Positions 1 through 9,225 of a stretch of DNA of 64,000 nucleotides are shown here, piece by piece. Every line of letters begins with the position of its first letter. The stretch's first letter is position 1. The notes under the pieces are model-generated. The model searched no databases, was not told the DNA's origin, and saw only the letters and a program-made list of their open reading frames with translations. The position numbers and the translations under genes are program-made. This DNA is from Chloroflexota bacterium. Its GTDB lineage: Bacteria > Chloroflexota > Anaerolineae > JAAYEA01. The stretch is from assembly GCA_019873665.1 (NCBI GenBank), contig JAIOAV010000003.1, positions 1,422 through 65,421 on the forward strand, given 5' to 3'.

Positions 1-144
1 GACGAGTTGGTGATCGCTCAGATCGCTGCAGATACCGGCCCAATCCTGAAGCGGCGACGTTTTGGAGCGCGAGGCCGGTACAAGCCGATCCTGAAGCGGA
101 CGACGCATCTCTCCGTCGTGCTCTCTTCCGAAGAGGCGGCGTAG
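1..144 (+). CDS. rplV: Large ribosomal subunit protein L22 (3' end only)
   Basis: Frame 1 is open from the first base and gives 47 residues ending in a TAG stop. The tail contains GPILKRRRFGARGRYKPI followed by KRTTHLSVVL, the conserved C-terminal beta-hairpin region of L22 that lines the peptide exit tunnel. It sits directly upstream of rpsC, as in the S10 operon. The N-terminal half lies outside the window. Confidence 0.93.
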   Translation, partial: DELVIAQIAADTGPILKRRRFGARGRYKPILKRTTHLSVVLSSEEAA

Positions 145-221
145 GCAATCGCTGACGGATGCTTGGCGCACAGACCTATCACGGGTGATGCAAAAGCCGT
201 GAGTTCAAAGGAGGGACTTAC

Positions 222-899
222 TTGGGTAGGAAAGTACACCCTACGGTATTCCGGCTAGGTTATATCAAAGATTGGGATGCTCGGTGGTTTGGCGAGAAGG
301 AAGAGTTCGTCGAACTGCTGAAAGAGGATCTGATGATCCGTAGCCTGATCAATCGCCAGTTGGCACAGGCAGGGATCGCCCAGATCGAGATCGAACGTTT
401 TCCGAAACAGGTCTCGATCACCATTCATACTGCCAAGCCAGGCATCATTATCGGTCGCAAAGGCGCTAGTGTGAACGCCCTGCGCACCGAACTGGAAGAG
501 AAAACGGGCAAGAAGATCCGCATTGATGTGCAAGAAGTCCCGAACCCCGAGTTGAATGCCAAGCTGGTAGCCGATAGCATTGCCGAGCAGATCGAGCGTC
601 GCATCTCGCACAAGCGCGCGATGAAGCAAGCGATCACGCGGGCGATGCGCCAGGGGGCAGAGGGGATCCGCATCGCTGCCGCTGGCCGTCTGTCCGGGTC
701 CGAAATGGCGCGCCGCGACTGGGCACATGATGGCCGCGTGCCTCTGCAAACCATGCGCGCCGACATAGATTTCGCCAAGTCAGAAGCTCTGACCACTCTC
801 GGTCGAATCGGGATCAAGGTCTGGATCCATAAAGGTGAGGTCCTGCCTAGCCTGGCCGAAGAGACCGCGGAGAGCGAAGGGCAGGGAGGTGAGTTATAA
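222..899 (+). CDS. rpsC: Small ribosomal subunit protein S3
   Basis: The 225-residue product starts at a TTG codon preceded by a good GGAGG at 210-214. Residues 1-60 form the S3 N-terminal region, and a KH RNA-binding domain follows with its GRKG loop at residues 78-81. The C-terminal domain contains the RISHKRAMKQAITRAMRQGAEG stretch of bacterial S3 (shown here only as a landmark). S3 sits at the mRNA entry site of the 30S head. Its stop is followed without a gap by the rplP start, so the two genes are translationally coupled. Confidence 0.97.
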   Translation: MGRKVHPTVFRLGYIKDWDARWFGEKEEFVELLKEDLMIRSLINRQLAQAGIAQIEIERFPKQVSITIHTAKPGIIIGRKGASVNALRTELEEKTGKKIRIDVQEVPNPELNAKLVADSIAEQIERRISHKRAMKQAITRAMRQGAEGIRIAAAGRLSGSEMARRDWAHDGRVPLQTMRADIDFAKSEALTTLGRIGIKVWIHKGEVLPSLAEETAESEGQGGEL

Positions 900-1334
900 A
901 TGTTGATGCCAAAGCGTATTAAGCATCGCAAGATGCATCGCGGGCGCATGAAGGGACGCGCGACGCGGGGCGAGGAAATCAGCTTTGGCGATGTCGGCCT
1001 GCAGGCACTGGAGCCCTGCTGGATGACCAGCCAGCAGATTGAGGCTGCTCGTCGTGCGATCATGCACCATATCAAACGTACGGGTAAGCTCTGGATTCGC
1101 ATCTTCCCCGACAAGCCGGTTTCGGCCAGACCCGCCGAAACCCGCATGGGTGGCGGCAAGTCGGTGCTGGATCATTGGGTAGCGGTGATCAAGCCGGGCC
1201 GCGTGCTCTTTGAGCTGGGCGGCGTGCGAGAGGACATCGCGCGTGAAGCGATGCGCCTGGCCTCGCACAAGCTGCCCATCAAGACACAGATCATCACCAA
1301 GATCGAGACCCCGGCAGGGGGTGAGTCGGCATGA
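900..1334 (+). CDS. rplP: Large ribosomal subunit protein L16
   Basis: The 144-residue product opens with [19 protein letters not shown], the standard L16 N-terminus, and carries the [19 protein letters not shown] core. L16 binds 23S rRNA near the A-site tRNA elbow. The ATG follows the rpsC stop directly, and an in-frame ATG two codons later is an alternative start. The TGA stop overlaps the rpmC start (ATGA). Confidence 0.97.
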   Translation: MLMPKRIKHRKMHRGRMKGRATRGEEISFGDVGLQALEPCWMTSQQIEAARRAIMHHIKRTGKLWIRIFPDKPVSARPAETRMGGGKSVLDHWVAVIKPGRVLFELGGVREDIAREAMRLASHKLPIKTQIITKIETPAGGESA

Positions 1335-1609
1335 TGCACGAACGCGAATTGGCAAACGCCAGCTTGGAAGAGCTGGAGCGACGGGAAAATGAACTGAAAA
1401 ACGAGTTGCAGGAGTTGCCTGGCCAACTGGAACAGGCCAACCAGGAGCTCTTTAACCTGCGCTTTCGGCTGGCCACTAGGCAGTTGCCCGACACGAGTCA
1501 GGTGCGAAGGGCCAAGAAGCAAATCGCCCGCCTTCTGACCAAGGAGAGCGAGATAAAGCAGGAATGGGCATATATCCAAAACCTCCGTCGCGCACGAGAA
1601 AGTCAGTAG
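1331..1609 (+). CDS. rpmC: Large ribosomal subunit protein L29, extended
   Basis: At 92 residues this is longer than the usual 60-70. The L29 core, with [13 protein letters not shown] followed by [12 protein letters not shown], is intact. It is flanked by a longer charged helical N-terminus rich in Glu and Leu ([16 protein letters not shown]) and a C-terminal extension after residue 70. The start overlaps the rplP stop as ATGA. L29 lies at the exit-tunnel rim, so the extra helix would project near the nascent-chain docking site (inference). Confidence 0.92.
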   Translation: MMHERELANASLEELERRENELKNELQELPGQLEQANQELFNLRFRLATRQLPDTSQVRRAKKQIARLLTKESEIKQEWAYIQNLRRARESQ

Positions 1610-1618
1610 GAGGAATAT

Positions 1619-1870
1619 ATGCAGAGCCAGCGCAGAAGACTCGTCGGTTACGTCGTCAGTGACAAAATGGACAAGACCGTGGTGGTGGTGGTGGAAACGC
1701 GTAAACGCCATCCTCTTTATGGCAAGGTCGTGCAGGCGACGAAACGCTATAAGGCCCACGATGAAGAGAATAGCTGTCACGTTGGAGACCGTGTGCAGAT
1801 TGTGGAATCTCGTCCTCTGAGCCGCGAGAAGCGGTGGGTAGTGGAGGAGATACTGGAGCGAGCCGCATGA
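1619..1870 (+). CDS. rpsQ: Small ribosomal subunit protein S17
   Basis: The 83-residue OB-fold protein has the S17 landmarks [26 protein letters not shown] and [19 protein letters not shown]17 is a primary 16S rRNA binder. An AGGAGG lies upstream at 1608-1613. The TGA stop overlaps the rplN ATG (ATGA), which implies translational coupling. Confidence 0.96.
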   Translation: MQSQRRRLVGYVVSDKMDKTVVVVVETRKRHPLYGKVVQATKRYKAHDEENSCHVGDRVQIVESRPLSREKRWVVEEILERAA

Positions 1871-2235
1871 TTCGGGAATACACGCGCTTAAAAGTCGCCG
1901 ATAACACGGGGGCGCGAGAGATCATGTGCATCAAAGTCCTGGGTGGCACAAGGAGACGCTACGCGCGAATGGGTGATATTATTATCGCCACCGTCAAGCA
2001 GTCCACGCCCGGCAGCTCCGTGAAAAAGGGTGAAGTGGTCAAAGCCGTTGTCGTCCGCACCGCGAAAGAGCAGCGACGGGCCGATGGGTCATACATTCGC
2101 TTCGACGAGAATGCGGCCGTGATCCTGGATGAGGGCAAGAATCCCAAGGGAACTCGCATCTTTGGGCCGGTGGGCCGTGAGCTTCGCGAGCGAGGTTTCA
2201 TGAAGATCATCTCGCTATCGCCCGAAGTTCTCTAG
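1867..2235 (+). CDS. rplN: Large ribosomal subunit protein L14
   Basis: The 122-residue product matches the usual L14 length, and [18 protein letters not shown] is the family N-terminus. The [20 protein letters not shown] segment confirms it. L14 takes part in the inter-subunit bridge and is bound by the silencing factor RsfS. The ATG at 1867, overlapping the rpsQ stop, is preferred over an upstream in-frame start that would lie within rpsQ. Confidence 0.97.
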   Translation: MIREYTRLKVADNTGAREIMCIKVLGGTRRRYARMGDIIIATVKQSTPGSSVKKGEVVKAVVVRTAKEQRRADGSYIRFDENAAVILDEGKNPKGTRIFGPVGRELRERGFMKIISLSPEVL

Positions 2236-2306
2236 TCGCGAACCGAAATGTGGAAAATAGGCGGCAGCAATGTCCGGCGCTGCTTTGCCGTCTGAGGGAA
2301 GAAGAG

Positions 2307-2651
2307 ATGAAAATCCGAAAAGGCGACACCGTCGAGGTGATTCGAGGCGAAGACAAAGGGACACGGGGAACCGTGCGCGAGGTCGTCCACGGCAAGAGCC
2401 GAGATGGCGCCGTAGATCCGAACGGGGATCGTGTCTTTATCTCTGGGGTCAACATGGTCAAAAAGCACCAGCGCCGCACCGGAGACGTGCGCACTCAAGT
2501 GGGGATCATCGAGCGCGAAGCGTCACTACACGTGTCCAATGTGGCTCTAGTGTGCCCTCACTGTAACAAAGCGGCACGGGTTGGCTATCTCGTGCAGCCC
2601 GACGGCTCGAAGGTGAGAGTCTGCAAGAATTGCCACGAGACCATAGAGTAA
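2307..2651 (+). CDS. rplX: Large ribosomal subunit protein L24 with zinc ribbon
   Basis: The 114-residue product begins with [18 protein letters not shown], the KOW motif of L24, an assembly initiator on 23S rRNA domain I. A C-terminal ribbon has Cys83-x2-Cys86 and Cys106-x2-Cys109, a likely zinc site of the kind seen in several bacterial L24 proteins. The ATG at 2307 follows a GAGGGAAGAAG purine tract and gives the canonical N-terminus, so upstream starts were rejected. Confidence 0.96.
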   Translation: MKIRKGDTVEVIRGEDKGTRGTVREVVHGKSRDGAVDPNGDRVFISGVNMVKKHQRRTGDVRTQVGIIEREASLHVSNVALVCPHCNKAARVGYLVQPDGSKVRVCKNCHETIE

Positions 2652-2673
2652 ACTCGCCGTGAGGAGCCCAGAT

Positions 2674-3219
2674 ATGGTAGCAAGACTCAAGGAAAAGTAT
2701 GTAAACGAGGTTCGTCCTGCGTTGATGAAAGAGTTCAACTATCGCAGCGTGATGGAAGTGCCTCAGCTAACCAAGATCGTAGTGAATATCGGCTTGGGTG
2801 AAGCGTTGCAGAACGCCAAGGCGTTGGACAGCGCGAGCCAGGACCTGGCCAAGATCACCGGGCAGAAGCCCGTGATCACACGCGCGCGCAAGTCTATCGC
2901 CGCGTTCAAGCTGCGCGAGGGCAACCCGATCGGCGCGATGGTGACCTTGCACGGCGAGCGGATGTATCATTTCCTGGATCGTCTCCTGAACATTGCGTTA
3001 CCACGACAGCGCGACTTTCGCGGCGTGCCGCCCAACGCTTTTGATGGACGTGGCAACTATAGCCTCGGACTGCAAGAACAGCTCGTCTGGCCAGAGATTA
3101 ACTACGACACCATTGACAAAGTACGAGGCATGGGCATCACCATTGTAACGACTGCCAAGACGGATGCGGAAGCGTTCCGCTTGCTGCAGTTGATGGGTAT
3201 GCCTTTCGCAAAGCAGTAG
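2674..3219 (+). CDS. rplE: Large ribosomal subunit protein L5
   Basis: The 181-residue product is the standard length. Landmarks are [36 protein letters not shown] and the C-terminal [17 protein letters not shown]5 carries 5S rRNA into the central protuberance. A GAGGAG at 2661-2666 places the start at the ATG at 2674; the GTG at 2659 would bury that ribosome binding site inside the gene. Confidence 0.97.
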   Translation: MVARLKEKYVNEVRPALMKEFNYRSVMEVPQLTKIVVNIGLGEALQNAKALDSASQDLAKITGQKPVITRARKSIAAFKLREGNPIGAMVTLHGERMYHFLDRLLNIALPRQRDFRGVPPNAFDGRGNYSLGLQEQLVWPEINYDTIDKVRGMGITIVTTAKTDAEAFRLLQLMGMPFAKQ

Positions 3220-3236
3220 AGGACAGAGGAGGATCT

Positions 3237-3419
3237 GTGGCCAAAAAGTCAATGATTGCACGGGAAAGCAAAAGGAAATACCCCACTCGCGTCCGCAATC
3301 GGTGCATGCGCTGCGGGCGTCCGCGTGGCTATATACGCCGCTTTGGTCTGTGTCGCATCTGCTTCCGTGAGTTAGCTATTCAGGGCAAGATCCCGGGCAT
3401 CACGAAGGCCAGCTGGTGA
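3237..3419 (+). CDS. rpsZ: Small ribosomal subunit protein S14, zinc-binding type Z
   Basis: The 60-residue protein has Cys23-x2-Cys26 and Cys39-x2-Cys42, the zinc-ribbon of the short C+ S14 type. It ends in the typical PGITKASW. S14 binds the 16S 3' major domain late in assembly. The start is a GTG preceded by GAGGAGGA at 3226-3233. The symbol rpsN is used equally often for this gene. Confidence 0.96.
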   Translation: MAKKSMIARESKRKYPTRVRNRCMRCGRPRGYIRRFGLCRICFRELAIQGKIPGITKASW

Positions 3420-3506
3420 GTCCGAGACGCGCGCCTGCTAATGCGCGCCACCGGATTCGCGATCCGCGGACTCTGGAGAATATGGAAGGCTGTAAGAGGA
3501 GAGTCA

Positions 3507-3905
3507 ATGAGCGCAAATGATCCAATAGCTGACATGCTAACGCGCATTCGCAACGGTTCGGCGGTGCGACATCGTTATGTCCTGGTCCCCTCCTCCAAGA
3601 TGGCGCTGGCGATTGCACGCATCCTGGCAAAGGAGGGTTTCATCGAAAACTATGATGTTACCCAAGATCAGCCACAAGCGATGCTTCGCATCTGGCTGCG
3701 ATACACTGACAAGCGAGAGCCGGTGGTTACTGGCCTGGAGCGGGTGAGCAAGCCCGGGCGACGCGTCTATGTGCAGAAGGGCGAGATTCCTTGGGTCAGG
3801 AGTGGTATCGGCCTGGCCGTTCTGTCCACCTCGCGAGGGGTCATGACAGACCGTGAGGCAAGGCGCTTGGGCGTGGGCGGCGAGGTCATTTGCCGGGTCT
3901 GGTAA
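3507..3905 (+). CDS. rpsH: Small ribosomal subunit protein S8
   Basis: The 132-residue product starts MSANDPIADMLTRIRNG and ends ARRLGVGGEVICRVW, both diagnostic for S8. The STSRGVMTDREAR signature is present. S8 is a central-domain 16S rRNA binder and, in other bacteria, the autogenous repressor of the spc operon. The ATG at 3507 follows AGAGGAGAG at 3495-3503; longer in-frame starts upstream are not supported by homology. Confidence 0.97.
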   Translation: MSANDPIADMLTRIRNGSAVRHRYVLVPSSKMALAIARILAKEGFIENYDVTQDQPQAMLRIWLRYTDKREPVVTGLERVSKPGRRVYVQKGEIPWVRSGIGLAVLSTSRGVMTDREARRLGVGGEVICRVW

Positions 3906-3983
3906 AGGGACGCGCGGAGTGCCGTCGGTATCACGCCGCAGGCGACCAGGTCTTATCAGGCTATTCTGTGTTTGGAGGTTATC

Positions 3984-4532
3984 GTGTCTCGTATAGGACG
4001 TATGCCCATTTCTGTGCCGGCAGGGGTGCAGGTAAACATAGATGAGAACCGAGTGACCGTGAAGGGCCCCAAAGGGGAACTCTCACGCATCTTCCACCCG
4101 GCTATCTCCATTGGCATGGAGGGTGGCGAAATCGTCGTGAGACGTCCGACGGACCACCGCTATCACCGTTCGCTGCACGGGCTAACCCGCGCTTTGCTGG
4201 CCAATATGGTGGAAGGCGTAACCAAAGGCTTTACCAAGAATCTGGTCATCGAGGGAACGGGATACCGAGCCAACGTTGATAACGAGGGGCTCGTATTGGA
4301 ATTGGGGTATTCACACCCGATCCGCATCGTCCCGCCGGCGGGTATCACCATCAATGTAGATCGTTCTGCAGTCAACATCTCGGTCGAGGGGATCGACAAA
4401 GAGCTGGTCGGCGAAGTTGCGGCCAAGATTCGCAGCATTCGTGTGCCGGATCCATACAAGGCTAAAGGTGTTCGTTACGCCGATGAGCAGATCCGCCGCA
4501 AGGCTGGCAAGGCTGGCAAGGCCGCCAAGTAA
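3984..4532 (+). CDS. rplF: Large ribosomal subunit protein L6
   Basis: The 182-residue product has the two tandem L6 folds. The first contains VTVKGPKGELSR and the second GYRANVDNEGLVLELGYSHP and RVPDPYKAKGVRYADEQIRRKAGK. L6 sits near the sarcin-ricin loop. The GTG at 3984 has a GGAGG at 3974-3978 and yields the canonical MSRIGRMPI start. The tail is a short lysine-rich GKAGKAAK repeat. Confidence 0.97.
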   Translation: MSRIGRMPISVPAGVQVNIDENRVTVKGPKGELSRIFHPAISIGMEGGEIVVRRPTDHRYHRSLHGLTRALLANMVEGVTKGFTKNLVIEGTGYRANVDNEGLVLELGYSHPIRIVPPAGITINVDRSAVNISVEGIDKELVGEVAAKIRSIRVPDPYKAKGVRYADEQIRRKAGKAGKAAK

Positions 4533-4565
4533 CTCGGTCACCATCATGAAGTGAGGTTAGCAACA

Positions 4566-4934
4566 ATGGGGAAAACGAATCCGACCCGGCTAGCACGCGA
4601 GCGGCGGCACATACGTGTTCGCAAGAGAGTGTCAGGGACCAGCGAACGTCCTCGGCTGAACGTGTACCGCAGTCTCAATCACATCTACGCGCAAGTGATT
4701 GACGATACCATTGGACACACCATCGTCTCGGCCTCCACCTTGGATAGCGAGGTGCAAAGCAAGCTGGCAGGGCTGAGCAAAGTGGCGCAGGCCCGTGTGG
4801 TGGGACAGGTGCTTGGCAAGCGAGCGCTCGAGCATGGCATCCAGCAGGTGGTCTTTGACCGTGGCGGGTACATCTACCATGGCCGTGTGAAGAGCCTAGC
4901 AGAGGGCGCCCGCGAAGCTGGCCTGTCGTTCTAG
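4566..4934 (+). CDS. rplR: Large ribosomal subunit protein L18
   Basis: The 122-residue product has the L18 hallmarks [25 protein letters not shown], split here by landmarks only, and the C-terminal [25 protein letters not shown]18 binds 5S rRNA together with L5. The ATG at 4566 follows a GAGG at 4552-4555. A start at 4551 would coincide with that site and was rejected. Confidence 0.97.
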   Translation: MGKTNPTRLARERRHIRVRKRVSGTSERPRLNVYRSLNHIYAQVIDDTIGHTIVSASTLDSEVQSKLAGLSKVAQARVVGQVLGKRALEHGIQQVVFDRGGYIYHGRVKSLAEGAREAGLSF

Positions 4935-4972
4935 TGATGTGATTGACAGACCAGAGGTGATGAGGAGGTTTG

Positions 4973-5506
4973 ATGGCAGAGAGAGAAGAACTCGAATACA
5001 CGCCAACCGAAGAGCTGGACGAGCGCGTTGTTGACATTGCCCGTGTGGCCAAGGTGATCAAGGGAGGCCGCCGGTTCGCCTTCCGTGCTATCGTCATCGT
5101 CGGTGACGGGCAAGGCAATGTCGGCATCGGGATCGGCAAGGCGCGTGAGGTGCCAGACGCCATCCGCAAAGGCTCCGAGAAGGCGCGCAGTCACATGAAG
5201 AAGGTTAGCCTGATGGGCACGTCTATTCCCCATGAGGTGATCGCCCAGCATGGGGCAGCGAAAGTGCTGTTGCGCCCCGCTTCGCCCGGCACAGGCGTCA
5301 TCGCGGGAGGCGGCGTCCGCGCCGTTTTGGAAGCAGCCGGCATCAAGGATATCCTGACCAAATCCCTGGGCAGCTCCAACATCCTGAACGTCGTCAAGGC
5401 AACCTATGACGGGCTGCTGCAACTCCAGGATCGGCAGGATGTCGCTCGTGTGCGCAACAAGTCTGTCGCCGACTTGCAGCCTCCCTGGAGGAGAGGGAAT
5501 GACTAA
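4973..5506 (+). CDS. rpsE: Small ribosomal subunit protein S5
   Basis: The 177-residue product has an acidic N-terminal extension of about 20 residues. The dsRNA-binding domain follows ([35 protein letters not shown]), then the ribosomal S5 C-terminal fold ([19 protein letters not shown]). S5 lines the mRNA entry channel and affects decoding fidelity. TGAGGAGG at 4961-4968 places the start at the ATG at 4973. The stop overlaps rpmD. Confidence 0.97.
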   Translation: MAEREELEYTPTEELDERVVDIARVAKVIKGGRRFAFRAIVIVGDGQGNVGIGIGKAREVPDAIRKGSEKARSHMKKVSLMGTSIPHEVIAQHGAAKVLLRPASPGTGVIAGGGVRAVLEAAGIKDILTKSLGSSNILNVVKATYDGLLQLQDRQDVARVRNKSVADLQPPWRRGND

Positions 5507-5687
5507 GTTGCGTATCACTTTGATCAAGAGCAGCATCGGTTACAGTGTTCGCCAGAAGAGGACCGTCCAGGCTTTGGGCCTCAAGCGTCTCGGGCAGACT
5601 GTAGAGCACGCAGACACACCTGCCATTCGCGGGATGGTGGACAAAGTCCGTCATATGGTGATGGTCGAAGAGACGAACCACGACTAG
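5499..5687 (+). CDS. rpmD: Large ribosomal subunit protein L30
   Basis: The 62-residue product, [19 protein letters not shown] followed by [20 protein letters not shown], is the bacterial L30 fold at its usual length. The ATG at 5499 lies inside the end of rpsE with GGAGGAGAGGG just upstream, so translation is coupled. L30 is a late-assembly 50S protein. Confidence 0.95.
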   Translation: MTKLRITLIKSSIGYSVRQKRTVQALGLKRLGQTVEHADTPAIRGMVDKVRHMVMVEETNHD

Positions 5688-5725
5688 GCCCGACACATAT
5701 TCGGCCATATTGAGAGGTGCTTTCC

Positions 5726-6175
5726 ATGAAGTTGCATGAACTCAGCTCCCCGCAAGGATCTAGACCGGCAAAGCGGCGCGTTGGACGCGGCACGGCTGCG
5801 CGGCGCGGCAAGACAGCCGGGCGTGGCACAAAAGGGCAGAACGCTCGCACCGGCGGCGGTGTACGCCCCTACTTTGAGGGCGGCCAGTTGCCGTTGATCC
5901 GCCGTCTGCCGTTCATTGGCGGCTTTACACCGCTCAACCGAATCGAATACACGATCGTGAACATTGATAGCCTGGACCGCTTTGAGCCAGGGAGCGAAGT
6001 GACGCCCGAGTCCCTCGTACAGGTTGGCTTGGTTAAATCCTCGTCGGCCCGTATCAAGATCCTGGGACGCGGCGAGCTGGATCGCCCGCTGACTGTCAAG
6101 GCGCACAAGTTTTCCGCTGGCGCGCGCGAAAAGATCGCGGCGGCGGGCGGATCGGCCATTGATCTGACCGAGTGA
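5726..6175 (+). CDS. rplO: Large ribosomal subunit protein L15
   Basis: The 149-residue product has a basic, glycine-rich N-terminal extension ([22 protein letters not shown]), in line with L15 threading into 23S rRNA. The conserved core includes [22 protein letters not shown]. The ATG at 5726 follows GAGAGGTG at 5712-5719; the GTG at 5717 overlaps this site. The gene immediately precedes secY, as in most bacterial spc operons. Confidence 0.96.
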   Translation: MKLHELSSPQGSRPAKRRVGRGTAARRGKTAGRGTKGQNARTGGGVRPYFEGGQLPLIRRLPFIGGFTPLNRIEYTIVNIDSLDRFEPGSEVTPESLVQVGLVKSSSARIKILGRGELDRPLTVKAHKFSAGAREKIAAAGGSAIDLTE

Positions 6176-6212
6176 ACATAGCCCAGCTTTCGTCTGGCGG
6201 AGGACTCAGCCC

Positions 6213-7496
6213 ATGTTACAAGCTGTAGCTAACGCGTTCAAGTTGCCCGATCTGCGCCGCAAGTTGCTCTTTACGTTGGGCATCTTGGTAGTCTTTCGGT
6301 TCTTGGCGCATGTGCCGATCCCAGGCATCCAATATGAGGCTTTGCGGCAGCTCTTCCAGACGAACCAGTTGTTAGGACTGTTGGACATGTTCTCGGGCGG
6401 TGCCATGTCGGACTTTTCCATTATGGCCATGGGCGTCTATCCGTACATCACCGCTTCGATCATCTTCCAGCTTCTGGAACCGATCATCCCGCAGTTGGCC
6501 GAACTAAAGAAAGAGGGCGAAGCGGGTCAGAACAAGCTGAATCAATATCAGCATTGGCTGACGATCCCCCTCGCCTTCCTGCAAGGATATGGGCAGACGG
6601 TCGTGCTACAGCGCAGCGGCGTGATCAGCAACTTTGGGCTTGCGCCGAGTGTGCTTCTGCCGACGCTGTCGATCCTGATCACCCTGACGGCAGGCACCAT
6701 GCTCGCCATCTGGCTTGGCGAGTTGATTGACGAGCAGGGCGTTGGCAATGGTATCTCGCTGATCATCTTTGGTGGCATCGTGGCGGACATCCCAGGGCGG
6801 GTGGGACAGCTACTCGTCTCCAGCCCCTGGAGCCTGATCGTATTCCTTTTGCTGACCGTGATCACCGTTGTGGCCATTGTCTTTGTGCAAGAAGGGCAGC
6901 GGCGCATCCCGGTGCAGTACGCTAAGCGTGTGCGTGGCAACAAGATCTATGGTGGGCAGAGCACCCACATTCCGTTGCAGGTGAACTCGGCGGGTATGAT
7001 CCCGCTGATTTTCGCGGTGTCTATCATGATCTTCCCGGGCGTGATTTCCAGCTATTTTATCTACTCGCAGACCGAGTGGGTCGCCCGCATCGCGAACTTT
7101 ATCTACAGGCTTTTTGACTCGAGTTCAGTTACCTATTGGCTCATCTACTTTTTGCTGGTCATCGGCTTTACCTATTTCTATACTGACACGGTTTTCCGCC
7201 AGCAGAACCTGGCAGAGAATCTGCAGCGACAAGGCGGCTTTATTCCCGGCATTCGGCCAGGCCGCAATACGGATGAGTATCTGAACCGGGTGGTGCAGCG
7301 CATCACGTTTGTCGGCGCGCTGTTCTTGGGGGCGGTGGCCATCCTTCCCTTCATCGCGCAGAAAATCACCGGCACGCAGATTATGTTGATTACTAGCACG
7401 GGTTTGCTGATCGTGGTCGGCGTAGTCCTGGACTCGATGAAGCAACTAGAGGCGCAGCTGCTGATGCGGCACTATGAGGGATTCATCAAGCGCTAA
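6213..7496 (+). CDS. secY: Protein translocase channel subunit SecY
   Basis: The 427-residue integral membrane protein has about ten transmembrane segments. Landmarks are FRFLAHVPIPGI near the N-terminus, LDMFSGGAMSDFSIMAMGVYPYI, the cytosolic loop QEGQRRIPVQYAKRVRGNKIYGG, the segment GGFIPGIRPGRNTDEYL and a C-terminal MRHYEGFIKR. SecY forms the Sec translocation pore. A GGCGGAGGA at 6197-6205 supports the ATG start. It is cotranscribed with the ribosomal genes on both sides. Confidence 0.97.
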   Translation: MLQAVANAFKLPDLRRKLLFTLGILVVFRFLAHVPIPGIQYEALRQLFQTNQLLGLLDMFSGGAMSDFSIMAMGVYPYITASIIFQLLEPIIPQLAELKKEGEAGQNKLNQYQHWLTIPLAFLQGYGQTVVLQRSGVISNFGLAPSVLLPTLSILITLTAGTMLAIWLGELIDEQGVGNGISLIIFGGIVADIPGRVGQLLVSSPWSLIVFLLLTVITVVAIVFVQEGQRRIPVQYAKRVRGNKIYGGQSTHIPLQVNSAGMIPLIFAVSIMIFPGVISSYFIYSQTEWVARIANFIYRLFDSSSVTYWLIYFLLVIGFTYFYTDTVFRQQNLAENLQRQGGFIPGIRPGRNTDEYLNRVVQRITFVGALFLGAVAILPFIAQKITGTQIMLITSTGLLIVVGVVLDSMKQLEAQLLMRHYEGFIKR

Positions 7497-7516
7497 GGCC
7501 GCAGCAGCTGGTCAGA

Positions 7517-8221
7517 ATGGGCACTGCGTACAAGTTGGACGAACCGATTATCGCGCACCTGCGTCAAAAGAAGCTTTACATTGTCCTGCTGGGTGGCCCC
7601 GGCTCTGGCAAGGGGACACAGGGGCAAAAGCTCGCTGAAGAGCTTCAAATCGCCCACGTGGCGTCCGGGGATCTTCTCCGGGAGCATCTGGCTCAGGAAA
7701 CGCCCATAGGACGCGCGGCGCAGACCTATATCAGTTGTGGGGAGCTAGTCCCCGATGGCGTAGTCATCGCCATGATTCGCGAGCGGCTTGAGCGTGCGGA
7801 CACAGCCAAAGGCGTGATCTTGGACGGCTTTCCACGCACAGTGCCTCAGGCCAAAGCATTGGATGAGATTCTGGCAGCGCAGGCGCGAAAACTAACGCTG
7901 GTGGCTGATCTGAAGGTTTCGCCGGAGACGCTCCTCGCCCGTCTGGGAGGGCGCTGGACCTGTCGTGAGTGTGGCGCAGTCTATCACGTCCTGTACCAAC
8001 CGCCGCGGGAACGGGGCAAATGCGACATCTGTGGCGGAGAGCTGTACCAGCGGCCAGATGACCGGCCAGAGGTTCAAAAGAGAAGGATTGCGGTCTATTT
8101 CGCCCAGACCCTGCCCGTCATCGCCTACTACAAAGAGCGAGGGTTGCTGGTCGAGATCGATGGCGAACGGGACATCGCTGCTGTGCACACCCAGCTTCTG
8201 GCGGCGCTAGAAGCAGCGTAG
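7517..8221 (+). CDS. adk: Adenylate kinase, zinc-LID type
   Basis: The 234-residue enzyme interconverts ATP, AMP and ADP. The P-loop GGPGSGKGT is at residues 26-34 and DGFPRT at about 103-108. The LID carries Cys149, Cys152, Cys169 and Cys172, so it is the zinc-binding long form. The P-loop lies about 18 residues later than in most Adk proteins because of an N-terminal extension. No strong ribosome binding site precedes the ATG, so the true start could lie closer to LYIVLLGG. The location between secY and map is standard. Confidence 0.96.
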   Translation: MGTAYKLDEPIIAHLRQKKLYIVLLGGPGSGKGTQGQKLAEELQIAHVASGDLLREHLAQETPIGRAAQTYISCGELVPDGVVIAMIRERLERADTAKGVILDGFPRTVPQAKALDEILAAQARKLTLVADLKVSPETLLARLGGRWTCRECGAVYHVLYQPPRERGKCDICGGELYQRPDDRPEVQKRRIAVYFAQTLPVIAYYKERGLLVEIDGERDIAAVHTQLLAALEAA

Positions 8222-8244
8222 ATTCCAGAGAGAAGCGTGATTAC

Positions 8245-8991
8245 ATGGTTGTTCTGAAATCCTCTTGGGAAATCGCGCGGATGCGCCAGGCGGGCCGGAT
8301 CGTAGCACGGGTTTTGGAGGCGCTGCGCGAGCGCGCCCATGCGGGGATCACCACAGCGGAGCTTGATGCTCTTGCTGCCAAGATCATCAAACAGGAAAAC
8401 GCAATACCTTCCTTCAAGGGATATCGTGGTTATCCGGCAGCGATCTGCAGCTCTGTGAATGAAGAGATCGTGCACGGCATCCCTGGGCCGCGCAGGCTCC
8501 AGGAAGGGGATATTGTCAGCATCGACGTGGGAGCCATCTACAAAGGTTACCATGGAGATGCAGCGATAACGGTGGGGATTGGTCAGATCAGTGAGGAAGC
8601 GCAACGCCTGATCGAGGCCACCGCAGGCGCGTTGGCGGAAGGGATCGCCCAAGCGCGGCCGGGCAACCGGATCGGTGATATTTCACACGCGATACAGGAA
8701 TATGCGGAGTCTCGTGGCTTTGCTGTGGTTCGGGAGTACATGGGACACGGGATCGGTCGCCAGATGCACGAACCGTTGCAGGTGCCGAACTTTGGCGCAG
8801 CAGGGCACGGCCCTCCGCTCAAGCCGGGGCTGACCTTCGCCCTGGAGCCGATGCTGAATGTGGGGAGCTGGCGAACCCAGGTCCTGGCGGACGGCTGGAC
8901 GGTGGTCACCGAGGACAGAAAGCTGTCCGCGCACTTTGAGCATACAGTTGCCGTCACAGAGAATGGACCAGAAATCCTGACAGCATTGTGA
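8245..8991 (+). CDS. map: Methionine aminopeptidase, type I
   Basis: The 248-residue enzyme removes the initiator methionine from nascent proteins. The five metal ligands of the pita-bread fold are visible as Asp94, Asp105, His168, Glu201 and Glu232, with the substrate-contacting His77 in EIVHGIP. There is no N-terminal zinc-finger extension, so it is type Ia. The gene lies in the usual adk-map order. Only about 31 bases separate it from rpmJ, leaving no room for infA. Confidence 0.96.
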   Translation: MVVLKSSWEIARMRQAGRIVARVLEALRERAHAGITTAELDALAAKIIKQENAIPSFKGYRGYPAAICSSVNEEIVHGIPGPRRLQEGDIVSIDVGAIYKGYHGDAAITVGIGQISEEAQRLIEATAGALAEGIAQARPGNRIGDISHAIQEYAESRGFAVVREYMGHGIGRQMHEPLQVPNFGAAGHGPPLKPGLTFALEPMLNVGSWRTQVLADGWTVVTEDRKLSAHFEHTVAVTENGPEILTAL

Positions 8992-9022
8992 CGTGAGTCC
9001 AGTTGAGAAGGGAGTATCTAAC

Positions 9023-9136
9023 ATGAAAGTAAGACCATCTGTTAAGCGGCTATGTGCCAAGTGCAAGATCGTGCGTCGCAAGGGTGTGGTACGGGTTATC
9101 TGCACCAACCCCAAGCACAAGCAGCGGCAAGGTTAG
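9023..9136 (+). CDS. rpmJ: Large ribosomal subunit protein L36, zinc-binding
   Basis: This is a 37-residue gene, [20 protein letters not shown] followed by [17 protein letters not shown]. Zinc ligands Cys11, Cys14, Cys27 and His32 mark the C+ form. L36 is the smallest 50S protein and stabilises 23S rRNA domains II, V and VI. GAGAAGGGAG at 9005-9014 supplies the ribosome binding site. Confidence 0.96.
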   Translation: MKVRPSVKRLCAKCKIVRRKGVVRVICTNPKHKQRQG

Positions 9137-9225
9137 CCTTTTTCGGACAGATATTGCGAGATTGTGTATGCAAGAGCGTAGCCGACCGGGGCGGTCGGTC
9201 AGCAAGGCCCTTAGGGAGGTTGGAA

